From: Echinostoma caproni
Lineage: Eukaryota > Platyhelminthes > Trematoda > Plagiorchiida > Echinostomatidae
Assembly: GCA_900618425.1 (NCBI GenBank)
Contig: UZAN01043280.1
Span: forward strand, 27,989 to 39,531
Reading direction: 5' to 3'
Length of the DNA: 11,543 bases
Shown piece by piece: positions 1-8,301 of this stretch. The notes beneath the pieces are model-generated. The model ran no database searches. It saw nothing but the letters and a program-made list of their open reading frames with translations, and was not told where the DNA came from. The number at the start of each line of letters is the position of its first letter. Position 1 is the stretch's first letter. A program made the position numbers and the translations under genes.

Positions 1-475
1 TCTGGAGCCGGTTCATCCTTTCCAACGAGTCAGCCACAGTAAAGTAGAGTGAGCAGTATCGCCTCCGCGAGTAATAACGAACCTTTTTTCTTATAAAGAA
101 TATGGTACCGTGATTTGTTTGACACAGTCTGAACTCAGGCCTGTGTGGGAACATATACAATACCAGCTAAGTTGTGCAGTCAGACTCCTTATTTATCTCA
201 CTTACGCCTACTTTCCTTGAGGCTTTTCTCCTAAATAAAAGAACAAAATTGCGACCATTGCCAGTAGCCACAGTCTGCTCCAAGTGCCACTTCCCTTTCC
301 ACCATTGTGGTCATTCTTCACGCTATCCTTTGAGGAATTCGCATAAGAAGAGTCAGCTTTGCGAACGTCAACCAGGGCAACCAAGGTCAAAATCCATCGT
401 TTTCGCTTTGATCGTACGCCGGAATTCGCCTTTATTCCGATTGACATTTGAATCGCTTTCTTGATTACCAACCAG
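1..475 (-). pseudogene. inter-domain linker remnant between endonuclease and reverse transcriptase
   Basis: A minus-strand reading frame from 471 to 208 starts VIKKAIQMSIGI and includes RSKRKRWILTLVALVDVRKA, which matches the region after the endonuclease in RTE-like elements (a charged stretch, then W-I, then A-L-x-D-A-R-K-like residues). A frame change near 320 restores PQWWKGKWHLEQTVATGNGRN and then FVLLFRRKA, matching the family's W-W ... E-M-E-x-A-x-x-x-G-N-x-R-x-L-F block. It is followed by VGVSEINKESD near 200-170, equivalent to the V-S-E segment just before the reverse transcriptase. Beyond about 150 the match fades towards the window edge. Overlapping plus-strand frames here are shadows. 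Confidence 0.65.
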
Positions 476-1066
476 TCTTCACTGAGTCGTTCGGTTAAAG
501 GTTGAACTGATCGGTGATCAGGAAGTTCCGCTTCGAAGGTCGTTTTACAACCATGACTGACACTATTGTGGATATCAGTCTCCGGTGACTTTTCTGCGGG
601 TGTTTACCAGACGTAGAGAGAATCTGGCTCGTAGCAGGATATAGTCCGTGTCCACCGTTTTTGATCAGAAGCAGCGGCAGTCCAATGGATGCTCGCTAGC
701 GGTAGCTGAGTGCCCTGTGATCTATTTGAGTCCATCACTGGAAAGGTTGGCGGTTTCCGTGTAGGGCAGGGTCGTCTCTTGCTCGAGGAGCTTTTGTTTA
801 ACAGTAGCGGTCTGTGATCCGCGCAGAGTTAGATCAGGCGTTCTCCGTTGCCCATCCGACCAACAGCGTCTGCTTCGGATGCTTAATCACCCGACGTACG
901 AAACGTGAAGCGTGACGTTGAGGTAGAATTTGGAGGTCGTGAAGTGGGGACTGAAGTAGGTTCTTGTTTGCGTGTTTCGGAGATACCGTGTGCATCTAAA
1001 TTGTAAGTTACAACGATTCTGGTTAAGTCAGCTTTTTGACCATTCTGATGGAGTGCGGACGTTGAA
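476..1066 (-). pseudogene. endonuclease domain remnant of the RTE-like element
   Basis: Intact copies of this domain nick target DNA to prime reverse transcription. The N-terminal block reads AVFNVRTPSEW, where related elements have AFNVRT followed by a Q-I-G-Q-type stretch. After a poorly alignable middle (about 760-1040) the C-terminal part recovers as WTQIDHRALSYR, a stop, RASI, then after a frame change DCRCF, a stop, SKTVDTDYILLRARFSLR. In the family the last block carries S-D-H, and its histidine is part of the catalytic centre. Here it reads T-D-Y (641-649), so the catalytic histidine appears lost. Several stops and at least one frameshift confirm a dead copy. The middle part may hold deletions, because few family motifs can be placed there. 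Confidence 0.68.
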
Positions 1067-1491
1067 CACTGCTAGGTGAAAAGGATTTTTTACTCTAAAA
1101 AACCTAATAGCTTCTGAGTGGCTAACCTTAATGAGGAAAAGGGTTTTCCAAATTGGTGCTTTAGACTGTGGGGCACTACATACTTCGCGGTAGTTCACAC
1201 CGACAAAGGGTTTTTTCTTTGGGAACCTCAGCCGGAGCCTTCGACTCAAAATTCTGACCCACGGAGCAGTGGGACGTAGGTTCAACACGAGAGCATGATC
1301 AAAGAACCCATGTGGGAGCTGCTGGAGACCTGTCACAGGTCTTCAGGTTTCCGCTCACTTTGTTGTTTGCTGGTACGTTGATTATCGATGCGCTGTTCGG
1401 GATTGAGACACTAATGGCTGCAGATCATAACAGTCAAAGTTCCATTGTCCACAACAAGTAATGACCGAGACACTCCCTATATACTTCGTTT

Positions 1492-1722
1492 GTGGCACGC
1501 GAAAGCGAGTCTTTTGCTGTGGTCAACAACCTGAGTCAAATAATTGACCTCCCCACGGACATTCCTGATCGTATCTTTATATTGCACACTTCCATACCCG
1601 GCAAACCACGATCCACTGGTGGTTTAATCAGGCATGTTTACCACCGTGCTGTTACTTTTAAAAAACTCAACAATCCGTCGTTGGCGCCACTCACCCAACC
1701 GCTTCTTGGAAGCGAGAAATAA
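1492..1722 (+). pseudogene. endonuclease tail and linker remnant of the Jockey-like element
   Basis: The frame from 1492 reads ESESFAVVNNLSQIIDLPT then DIPDR, the conserved segment near the end of Jockey endonucleases (A-x-x-x-x-L-x-Q-I-V-x-x-P-T-x-I-P-D-R). The S-D-H motif expected about 30 residues later is not present, which suggests an internal deletion between about 1580 and 1615. In the next frame, WFNQACLPPCC (from 1620) matches the linker W-F-N-x-x-C block after the endonuclease. This is followed by a stop and then TQQSVVGATHPTASWKREI, aligning with the basic linker. Confidence 0.7.
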
Positions 1723-1754
1723 GTGCTCGCCCACCATACAGAGAGCTAAAAGAT

Positions 1755-2345
1755 CTTGAATCTCTCCCCATTCCATGGAAAAATGCCACTATTTTTTTTA
1801 TCCCAGAGCACGGTGACCCTTGTGAACCGAACAACTACCATTCCACCAATCTCAATTCTGTTATTTTGAAGGTGCTTGAAACCATCTTCTCCGACCAGCT
1901 GCGTACGTTTCTCGAACATGTAGGTTCGTTGAATGACAGTCATTATGGATTTCGCCCTCGTCGATCTACGAGTGACATACTGGCGCTCACGTCACATACC
2001 TGGTTGTCTGCACTAGGTTACCACAAAGAAACTCACATGATCTCGCTCGACATTTCAAAGGCGTCCGACCACGTTTGACATGAAGGTCTGCAGCCGAATT
2101 TGCCCACGTTCGTATTCCACTCGTCTCTTGCATCATAGACCCAATGTTTCCCCAGCAAACGGAACTTCTCCGTCCGAGTCGATGGTTTTCTATCACAGAC
2201 GACTCCCTGTAAATGCCGGTGTTCCCGAAGGTTCCGTACTCTCACCCACACTTTTCTGTTTATCAACGATCTTTTGCTAAGAAGCTCTAATCCTGCGCAC
2301 TGCTTTACCGATAAATACACTTTCCATTATTGTCTTACTCCATAG
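1755..2345 (+). pseudogene. reverse transcriptase domain remnant of the Jockey-like element
   Basis: Intact versions copy element RNA into DNA at the nicked target. The N-terminal fingers read NATIFFIPEHGDPCEPNNY, then VILKVLETIFSDQL and SLNDSHYGFRPRRSTSDILA (about 1930-1985), then the first catalytic-aspartate block MISLDISKASDHV (about 2037-2078). A stop replaces the following tryptophan. After a frame change the primer-grip approach appears as VNAGVPEGSVLSPTLF (about 2210-2257; the family has P-Q-G-S). A second shift gives FINDLL and CFTDKYTFHY. The catalytic box is FTDK at 2304-2315 where the family has F-A-D-D, so the second aspartate is a lysine. Together with the stops this makes the enzyme dead. 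Confidence 0.85.
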
Positions 2346-2424
2346 CCCGTCAGGCCACTACCAGTAACGATCACGCCACAATGTCAGTGTTTTACCTGCC
2401 TCCCATCTAAGACTCATTTCCACA

Positions 2425-3058
2425 TGAGGTTCTACCAACCTTTTGCTTTTCAATGCTTCCAAAACTTCTCTCCATCTCTCTCAAACACGTCCTTTATTCT
2501 CTTCAATTGATTTTCGATTTGCTGCCCCATCGTTCCACGAATTCTCCCTCCTGGTTTTATCCATGAATCCCTTCTGTTGGTCTCCATTTGTTTCCACACT
2601 TGCCTTTCACAAAGTCGGTTTTCTATTCCATTCAGAGCGCTTTCATAAAAGCTCAAATCCGCCCGATGCTCGAATACTAGTGATGTATGAGGTGAAGTTT
2701 CGTATTCCACTCGTTCCTCGGCCGTCCGGCTGATCGACGATTCGTCTTTAACTTCCAACTCGTCCATTTTCCATTGCCGAACAATTACTCCTTTATCTGT
2801 TCTATTGTTACTATTTTGGTTTCCGCTCTTATAAACTTTCTTCAGCGGTTCCCCTCCCCGTGGCCTTTACTTGTTCTTAGGGGACAGCTACCCTTGTAAG
2901 GATTCTGTCCCCAGAAACGTCCAACATCTATCCTACAGTCGTCTGTCTCCCAGGAGTGCGAAATATAGAACACTTTCCATCTCCGTGATTCCGATCTCTT
3001 ATAATCCTGCTCTCCTCAGTTTGATTCGCACTGGAATGTTCTCTCACATACCTTCTCC
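2425..3058 (+). pseudogene. thumb and C-terminal region remnant of the Jockey-like element
   Basis: The frame from 2443 reads LFNASKTSLHLSQTRPLFSS and continues with FRFAAPSFHEFSLLVLSMNP and FVSTLAFHKVGFLFHSERFH. These correspond to the family's V-S-F-N-A-S-K-T, the F-S-L-L-G-L block and the L-G-F-L-F/R-A-K block. About 70 bases around 2670-2730 are degenerate; RSSAVRLIDDSSLTSN and a C-R-T-I-T-P-L-S stretch then match the block that reads A-I-R-L-I-x-D ... H-R-R-T-V-A-x-L. The last recognisable part is QHLSYSRLSPRSAKYRTLSI then SVIPISYNPALL (about 2925-3035), aligning with the F-F-P-R-x-x-x-x-W-N-S-L-P-x-x-x-F-P-x-x-Y-N signature. The terminal histidine-rich end is not clear. Confidence 0.72.
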
Positions 3059-3060
3059 TT

Positions 3061-3734
3061 TGCAGTATGTCGTTGACTATGGAGTTTACCGCCTCCGAAA
3101 GCCTCAGTATAGTCGGGGATGGGTGTTCTGGGTTGTCGCTGATCACTCTTCCTTTGTATCACTCGAAATTCTCCCATACGATCTGCCTTCTCGTGGCGGT
3201 GTTTCCCGCCAAAGTGAGAGGATGAAAAGCCAACGTTCGGGGCTATTATCGGATTGGTGAACCACTGGTAGTTCACCTAGGAGACTTGGGCAAAACCACT
3301 GATTCCAAAAACAACCAAGAGGCGCACGAACAACACGCAAGCCTTCCTGGTTGTGGCAGTTGTCACCGGCTCGATTAGGCATCAAGGCGTATGGGGCACC
3401 TTGGACGTCTAACCCCGCCCAAAGGGCGTTTGATCTGATGAACTGGACATCGGCCCCCAATTGACTGCGTACTCAGCTCCGTCCTGTTCTCTTGCAGGTG
3501 TGGCTTTCTAGCCAAAGGCTTCGGATGGGGATCCTAAGGTTACCCTCCTTTGGTCAGGGTGACCCGGAAATAGCATGCCCACACAAACTGTGAACACATT
3601 CTACCGATTTCTTTTTGTTTGTTTGTTGTGGCATATTTGCCGGTTCTCTGTAATTGGTTACATGTTGAAATAATAATAAATAATGGCTTTTACCCCTTTT
3701 GCTGTAAATCACATAGTGTAATAAAAATGCACCC
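3061..3734. other. intergenic stretch without recognised gene; possibly repeat-derived
   Basis: Open frames on both strands here (for example complement 3460-3143) give no motif I recognise. Composition is moderately GC-rich between about 3280 and 3560 compared with the flanks. The tract around 3490-3580, with a run resembling GGGATCCTAAGGTTACCC, has the look of a dispersed repeat that continues into the next feature. This is an impression, not an alignment. Confidence 0.3.
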
Positions 3735-4092
3735 GGTAGTACGTGGAATGGACAGTGTCTTATTAGCTGGTGGCTACCCAGCTTGGTCGGGCAGTTTTGT
3801 TCCAACGAATTACGAAGGCCACCGTTGGGAAGACTCCCCTGGGTACCCCGTTCCTACGTCCATCTAGTGGGCTTTTTGACCGATAACTTACCCATCCCCA
3901 TGTTTATTTCCTAAAGGAAGAGAGTGGATAGTCAAAAACGACAGGAGGTGCCCAAACAGCTGAGCTTTACCCATTGACCTTTCAGGTATAATTCGATCTG
4001 CGGCTGTTGGGAGCCTTTCTGTGTAGCTCGCAGGGTTATGGAGGCGCCCAAGTCATCCCACCACGTCTGGATGCAGTCTCGTCGTGATGGCA
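3735..4092. repeat. probable dispersed repeat of flatworm type
   Basis: The segment from a GGTGGCTACCCAGCTTGG-like start, through GAATTACGAAGGCCACC and GGTACCCCGTTCCTACG, to CCACCACGTCTGGATGCAG resembles a non-coding dispersed repeat that I associate with fluke genomes, probably in reverse orientation. The recognition is from memory and was not checked. No coding motif is visible on either strand, and frames such as 3619-3867 plus or 4117-3932 minus are probably shadows. Whether it is a SINE, the leader of a LINE or part of a larger unit cannot be decided from this one copy. Confidence 0.45.
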
Positions 4093-4231
4093 GTTGTTGT
4101 ATACAACAACGCCTCATTTATCGTTCGACTCTAGGTTGGAAGAGATCAGGTGGAGGTCAGCAGATGACCCGGATACGAGGCCGGAAGAAATGCACTGCGT
4201 TTGGGTAGACTTGGTTTCTCCGGTCTTCCAG

Positions 4232-4327
4232 AAGACTAACTGCTTAATTGGATACAAGGGTATGCAACTAACGGACAGGAGCGGCGTTGTTATGGTCATT
4301 TCTTATCTGGTCAGAACGCTTGAAAAG
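4232..4327 (+). CDS. possible internal exon of the downstream gene (weak)
   Basis: A pyrimidine-rich tract with CAG at 4229-4231 (CTCCGGTCTTCCAG) precedes an open stretch of 32 codons, KTNCLIGYKGMQLTDRSGVV then MVISYLVRTLEK. It ends exactly at a codon boundary before a GT donor, GTATAT at 4328. The exon at 4837 also begins in phase 0, so joining would read LVRTLEK followed by AQMEAKKFD, a plausible run into a coiled coil. Against this: the donor is only a fair match to consensus, the frame stays open upstream to 4094 and downstream to 4366, and the segment lies next to repeat-like DNA. The sequence matches no family I recognise. Confidence 0.22.
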
Positions 4328-4836
4328 GTATATATGCACACATTTAAGTTGTGTACTCTGCGTTGAGCCTAGAGATTCATTTTACCTTCCCCCAATCACG
4401 CCCAATCCCTGTCCACGTTATGCATTACCATTCACCTAATTTGACAGTAATCCGTGAAGTTCGGTCCACTGTATTTTACTGCACGATGAGGTTGAGGATA
4501 CTGAAGACCCATTAAACTAAAAGCATTTACGTGTGCAGTTGTTTCGCCTAGTGTGCACCATCCGAAGTAGCCTACGTCATTTTTCCCTTTCATTAGACAG
4601 TCGTTCTTTGTAAAATAAACTTTCCTTTATGTTGTGATCTTCCGGGTTCGCTTCATCGTATTCGTCTGTGCCATCGTCTGATACTTTATACAGACGGTCT
4701 GAGAACCGAATTACTGATAGCTAGTGTGTTTCAAATTGAATTTAATAGGCTTTTCCCCACTTGGTTTCTGTCCCTTACTGTTGGACCCAAGTTTCGAAAT
4801 GGTCGCTACACTTCTCATTATAATTTACATTCCCAG

Positions 4837-5256
4837 GCTCAAATGGAAGCCAAAAAGTTTGATCAACTTCAAAGTGTATTGTACGGTGAACTTTCTGTGG
4901 AATCGAAGAAACTTCGCGCTTTGGTAAGGATAAGCGAAGCCAAACTCGCTATCCACAAAGAAAAGTGAGTAACCAATATACTATTTGTCTATAAGGCTTC
5001 AATACATTTATGTCTGATGATCATCCTTTGTTCCCGAGCGATGTTCTAGATGATAGTCGAGACTTACGTTACATATCTTAGCTGGTGTTGTTCAAATGTA
5101 CCAGTTCATTCATTGAACTAATCCGATCTCATTTTTATTTGTAGACAATCGGCATTACAGGAGTTGATGGACGCCATTGAAACTCGACGACATTTACCAA
5201 GTTTGTCTTTCTCTGATGATGTACTAGGATGTTCAACTCTCGCTGGAAACCTGTAA
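4837..5256 (+). CDS. 3' end of an unidentified host gene: two exons with a GT-AG intron
   Basis: Exon one runs 4837-4964. It is preceded by a pyrimidine-rich acceptor ending TTCCCAG and followed by a perfect GTGAGT donor. Exon two runs 5145-5256, preceded by ATTTTTATTTGTAG and ending in TAA. Splicing joins AA to A as a lysine and keeps one frame. The product reads AQMEAKKFDQLQSVLYGELS, VESKKLRALVRISEAKLAIH, KEKQSALQELMDAIETRRHL, then PSLSFSDDVLG and a short tail, about 79 residues. It is rich in K, E, Q, L and A with leucines spaced as in an amphipathic helix, so a coiled coil is likely, ending in a short serine/aspartate-rich tail. I do not recognise the family. The acceptor could lie further upstream, since the frame stays open to 4726. 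No AATAAA is visible for about 400 bases after the stop. Upstream exons are probably outside or unrecognised. Confidence 0.55.
4965..5144 (+). other. predicted phase-2 intron, 180 bases
   Basis: The predicted intron begins GTGAGTAACC and ends TCATTTTTATTTGTAG. It contains stops in all plus-strand frames. An additional donor-like GTAAGG lies inside the preceding exon at 4923. Using it would remove 42 bases (14 codons) without changing frame, because both donors leave phase 2. Confidence 0.5.
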
Positions 5257-7597
5257 CCATCAACCCACATGTTCCTACATTTCTTGTGGTCCTTGTATCT
5301 TTCTTGTGTATATCTTGGAGAATTTTCCCACAGTTCTGTTGTAAATTAATACGGCTCATTTGGTTTGTGGAGAACTGTTTTTTTCCGTCCAACGCATGGA
5401 CAGTCTTGTTTTAATGCTTGCTTCCCGGTTGGCTGGATCTCGGTTATCCTAGTCCAATTTTGCTGTGTATGGTAATTTCTCCGCCGAAAATCCCACCCAC
5501 CGTTCCCCTTGTCTACACTCCTTACCTTATTTTCCTACACAACTTATCAGTTCCATCATATTGTGTATTGTCGACGCAATCGAGTTGTAGCTATTGGGGA
5601 ATGATTGTACAGTTGTACACTTTCTAGACATACAGATCAATTAACAATGCTTACGTTTGGCTTAGTTTCCTCGTTGGGTTGTGTTCATTCTCAGAGCGAC
5701 ATTTTTTGGCATTTCCTTGATCTGGATCCACATGTGGGAAACTATTAGCATCTGCAAGGAATGATTAAACAATTAATTTACAAAATAGATCATGCTTACT
5801 GTTAAATTAGTGAGTAGACTGACTCTTGTACACTAATGTCACCTTTCATCTCTGACCTACACGAGTGATGTTTCAATCTGTTAACGTGCTTGATTTCCAA
5901 AGTAGGATTGTTGCCAGTTGTGAAAAAGAGGCAAAAGTGGACTGGCGTTATGAAATGAAAAGTGTGAGCAGATTGAACTTATAAAGACTGCTGGTGCTAG
6001 GCAGCTTTGCTGCCGTTCGGTTCAATACCACACCAGAAACATCGAAGCCTTATGTGGTTCATCACTCCAAGTCCCGGGGCTTCGGTTACCGGTTTCCATC
6101 ACTGAATAGCAGGTTTGCTGTTCATCACACTGAGGTATCATAAAAAGTGTATGCAGCAGAGTCAAAGCTAGGAGGGAGAACTGATCTGAGTTACTATCTC
6201 ACTAAGGTTCTGCACGAATATTCTACTGTTTTTCACGTAGTAAAAACATTTATATTTCCGCACACAGGTTAAAGAGCCGCGTCTTTTGCACATTTATGAA
6301 TAGTTTTCGGAGTACCCAGTTTGACGAACGACTTTTGGGTATAGGGTATTGTTGCGTGTTGTTTATTTTGCAGTTTAAAATAAGGTTAAATTATGGTCTA
6401 ACCAGAAAAGCTTTTGTTAAGTTATGCAACACCTAATTGGCTGCTCGAAGACTGGATATGGGACAAAAAAGTCCCGAAGAATCATTGTGATGGTCCTTTA
6501 TCAGGTATTGCGGGTTCAATGCGTCTAACCCCAGTCAATTCGACACTAGGGCCGGTTTTCTGTGTTATGATGAGTAGATAAATCCTCATCCGGATGCGCA
6601 TACCTGACGAGCTGCGAGGACCGCGAAACCAGTCATTTGCTTCAGTCATTCATGTACTACTCATTATAAAAACATTAGATTATTACTGAATATAGGTGGA
6701 GAAGTATTCGAGTCGGAATGGGCGGGATTAATACTTCAGTTTAAAAAACCCGGTACGGAGTGGATGTAGTCCACTAATTCGTGACGTGTGCCAGACGATG
6801 GACAGGGTAACCTGGCAAGCGGCATCATTCTACGGGGATTTCGGTAATCACAATGCGGTGTTTTTATAGAGGCCAACTACTACCAAACCTTTCTCCCAAT
6901 GTGCTCGTTTGGTTTTGGAACTAGTAAATTTACCGAGTGAACGCGACCTCTTTCTGTATTGTTTGGGCTCCTCGATGGTTTGCGCTTGTGGTTGTCTGGT
7001 GATTCGCTACACATCGTTTCCGTATGCAGTTTTCGACTTAACGAAATTCTGAGTTTTTCTTTGGATTGCTGCCCATGTTCACTTATTGCAGAATCATTGC
7101 ACTGGAAAAAAACTGATTAACGAGCTAGGAGGTAAGTCGTGAGTGAGTTTCGTGCTACCGTCAATGCCCATGTTAATGCAACGTAAATGATCCGGGTTAC
7201 GTATTGATGCGCAGCCGCCTGCCTTGGAGTTCTCGTGGATTTTATTGGACCTCAGTTGAAAATACTGCAAGTCATTGGAACATGGTGCGGGGCACGTTGA
7301 TATTTACTATAGTTGGAGTGCTTCGAAATCCACTCGACTGTCTCCTGGGTACAACTTCTGTGTTTTGGTTTCTCGTTATAAGAACGTGGGACTGAGTTCA
7401 ATGCGATCCTGGCTTTTGTGCTGATTCCCAACGTACAGTACATAGGACTGTGTGGTGTATATGGTCGCTGTTCAAGAAGGAAACAGGTGGCGCACCGTTC
7501 AAGTGTCGCGGTAATTCTTCGAGCGATTTGTCAGTCAGTGCGAAAAGCTAACACGAATCGAACGTCTAAATAAGGAAGTAATTGACCCTTTTGACCG
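5257..7597. other. about 2.3 kb with no recognised gene
   Basis: The first few hundred bases are probably the 3' untranslated region of the preceding exon pair, if that gene is real; no canonical AATAAA was seen up to about 5660. Frames at 5229-5414 and 5418-5627 are hydrophobic, AT-rich and lack motifs. Stretches around 6000-6110, 6510-6640 and 7190-7520 are more GC-balanced than their surroundings and could be pieces of old dispersed repeats, but no family could be named. No tRNA-like pair of internal promoter boxes was convincing. Confidence 0.4.
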
Positions 7598-7607
7598 CCC
7601 CCCCCCC
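7598..7607. repeat. ten-base poly-C run
   Basis: Ten consecutive C residues lie about 95 bases upstream of the start of Penelope-like homology. Such runs are prone to length error in sequencing and to slippage. Confidence 0.9.
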
Positions 7608-7667
7608 TACTCCAAGACCCGTGAAAAACTACCTTTCATGGTCCGTAAAAATAAATATAACTTTCGG

Positions 7668-7700
7668 ATATCTATCTATCCATCTATCTAATCTAACTAA
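7668..7700. repeat. degenerate TATC tetranucleotide microsatellite
   Basis: The tract begins ATATCTATCTATCCATCTAT and decays into ATCTAATCTAACTAA. It ends exactly where recognisable Penelope-like coding homology begins, so it may be the insertion target or a product of the 5' truncation junction. Confidence 0.8.
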
Positions 7701-8165
7701 TTCGAAGCCAAAGCTTTTGAAATTCTACAACCTCGTCTGTGGATACGGTATGCCGACGAAACATTCGTCACACTCAGAGCTTCCATGGTACATCAGTTCT
7801 AACAAATGATCTACGAGCAGGTGTCTGGTATCAACTTCACACGAGAGCAAAAGAAAGATAGACAACTCACATTCCTCGATATCCTTCTCATGAGGCAACC
7901 TACAGAAGAATAGAAACCACAGTCTACAGAAAACTGACCACGGCAGACCGCATCCTCAATTACAACAGCAACCACCCCTCGTACCACCTGAAAAGATGTC
8001 TGAACTCTATTCCACCAAGTGAACACATTGCAGCACACCGGAGCTATGAACAAGAGAATTGGACTCCTCCAACTGTTCTTATCTAACGCATATCTCAGGA
8101 GTTCTATCAACGCGTGCATCAGGGTTAAAAAAACAAACAACACACAAAAGAGTGAATTTGGATAG
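7701..8165 (+). pseudogene. C-terminal part of Penelope-like reverse transcriptase
   Basis: The palm motif reads LWIRYADETFVTL. YADE at 7749-7760 stands where the family has Y-V/A-D-D, so the second catalytic aspartate is a glutamate. The frame then meets TAA at 7800. It recovers through GINFTREQKKDRQLTFLDIL (FLDILL at 7872-7889) up to TAG at 7911. The next block, ETTVYRKLTTADRILNYNSN, is in the +2 frame, so about one base was gained or two lost near 7905. VYRK (7922-7933) and NSNHP (7964-7978) are hallmark family motifs. A return to the first frame near 8065 gives QLFLSNAYLRSSINACIR, equivalent to the family's N-G-Y-P-x-x-F-I-x-x-C region. Confidence 0.82.
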
Positions 8166-8301
8166 CCTTACCCTAAATACGCGACACGTCAGCGAACGTA
8201 TACTCTGACCGTTGGGAATCAAGGTAACCCATAAACCAGCATCAACCGTGAGATAGTTTCTGTTCAACGCCAATGATCAAGTGGAACAGCAAGAACGATC
8301 A

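Larger units (their letters stand above)
1..1342 (-). mobile_element. RTE-like non-LTR retrotransposon, 5' half, decayed, runs off left edge
   Basis: Read on the minus strand from about 1342 downwards, the sequence gives in order: an untranslated or poorly conserved leader (about 1342-1080), the start of an endonuclease with the motif FNVRT (complement of 1052-1066), later endonuclease blocks WTQIDH (717-734) and VDTDYILLRARF (about 620-655), and a linker with a tryptophan-rich block WWKGKW and GNGRNFVLLFRRK (221-262). This order matches the apurinic-type endonuclease plus linker of RTE-like elements often annotated as craniofacial development protein 2-like in flatworms. The reverse transcriptase would lie left of position 1. 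Stops and frame changes occur throughout, so the copy cannot make protein. The clade assignment rests on remembered family motifs, and the exact 5' end near 1342 is uncertain. Confidence 0.72.
1490..3060 (+). mobile_element. Jockey-like non-LTR retrotransposon, 5'-truncated and decayed
   Basis: The pieces of a Jockey-type polyprotein appear in the correct order over about 1.6 kb. They are an endonuclease tail (FAVVNNLSQIIDLPTDIP), a linker (WFNQAC), reverse transcriptase blocks from EHGDPCEPNNY to FTDK, a thumb-like region with FNASKT, a block RLIDDSSLTSN, and a C-terminus PRSAKYRTLSISVIPISYN. Most of the endonuclease is missing, so the copy is 5'-truncated or interrupted near 1490. Multiple in-frame stops and shifts mean it is not functional. 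No poly-A or simple tail is evident after about 3060, so the 3' boundary is approximate. Family assignment uses remembered conserved motifs of the jockey mobile-element polymerase. The order of blocks makes a chance match unlikely. Confidence 0.85.

Noticed and set aside
174..464. Plus-strand frame of 96 codons
   Set aside because: It is antisense to the linker of the minus-strand RTE-like element, whose motifs explain the region better.
2450..2767. Minus-strand frame of 105 codons rich in charged residues
   Set aside because: It is antisense to the Jockey-like thumb region, which matches the family on the plus strand.
4614..4619. AATAAA after repeat-like DNA, a possible 3' end of an upstream gene
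   Set aside because: No coding sequence with a stop could be tied to it, and the hexamer is common by chance in AT-rich DNA.
6500..6560. GGTTCAATGCG resembling a tRNA B box
   Set aside because: There is no matching A box or foldable cloverleaf, and the box departs from the GGTTCGANTCC consensus.
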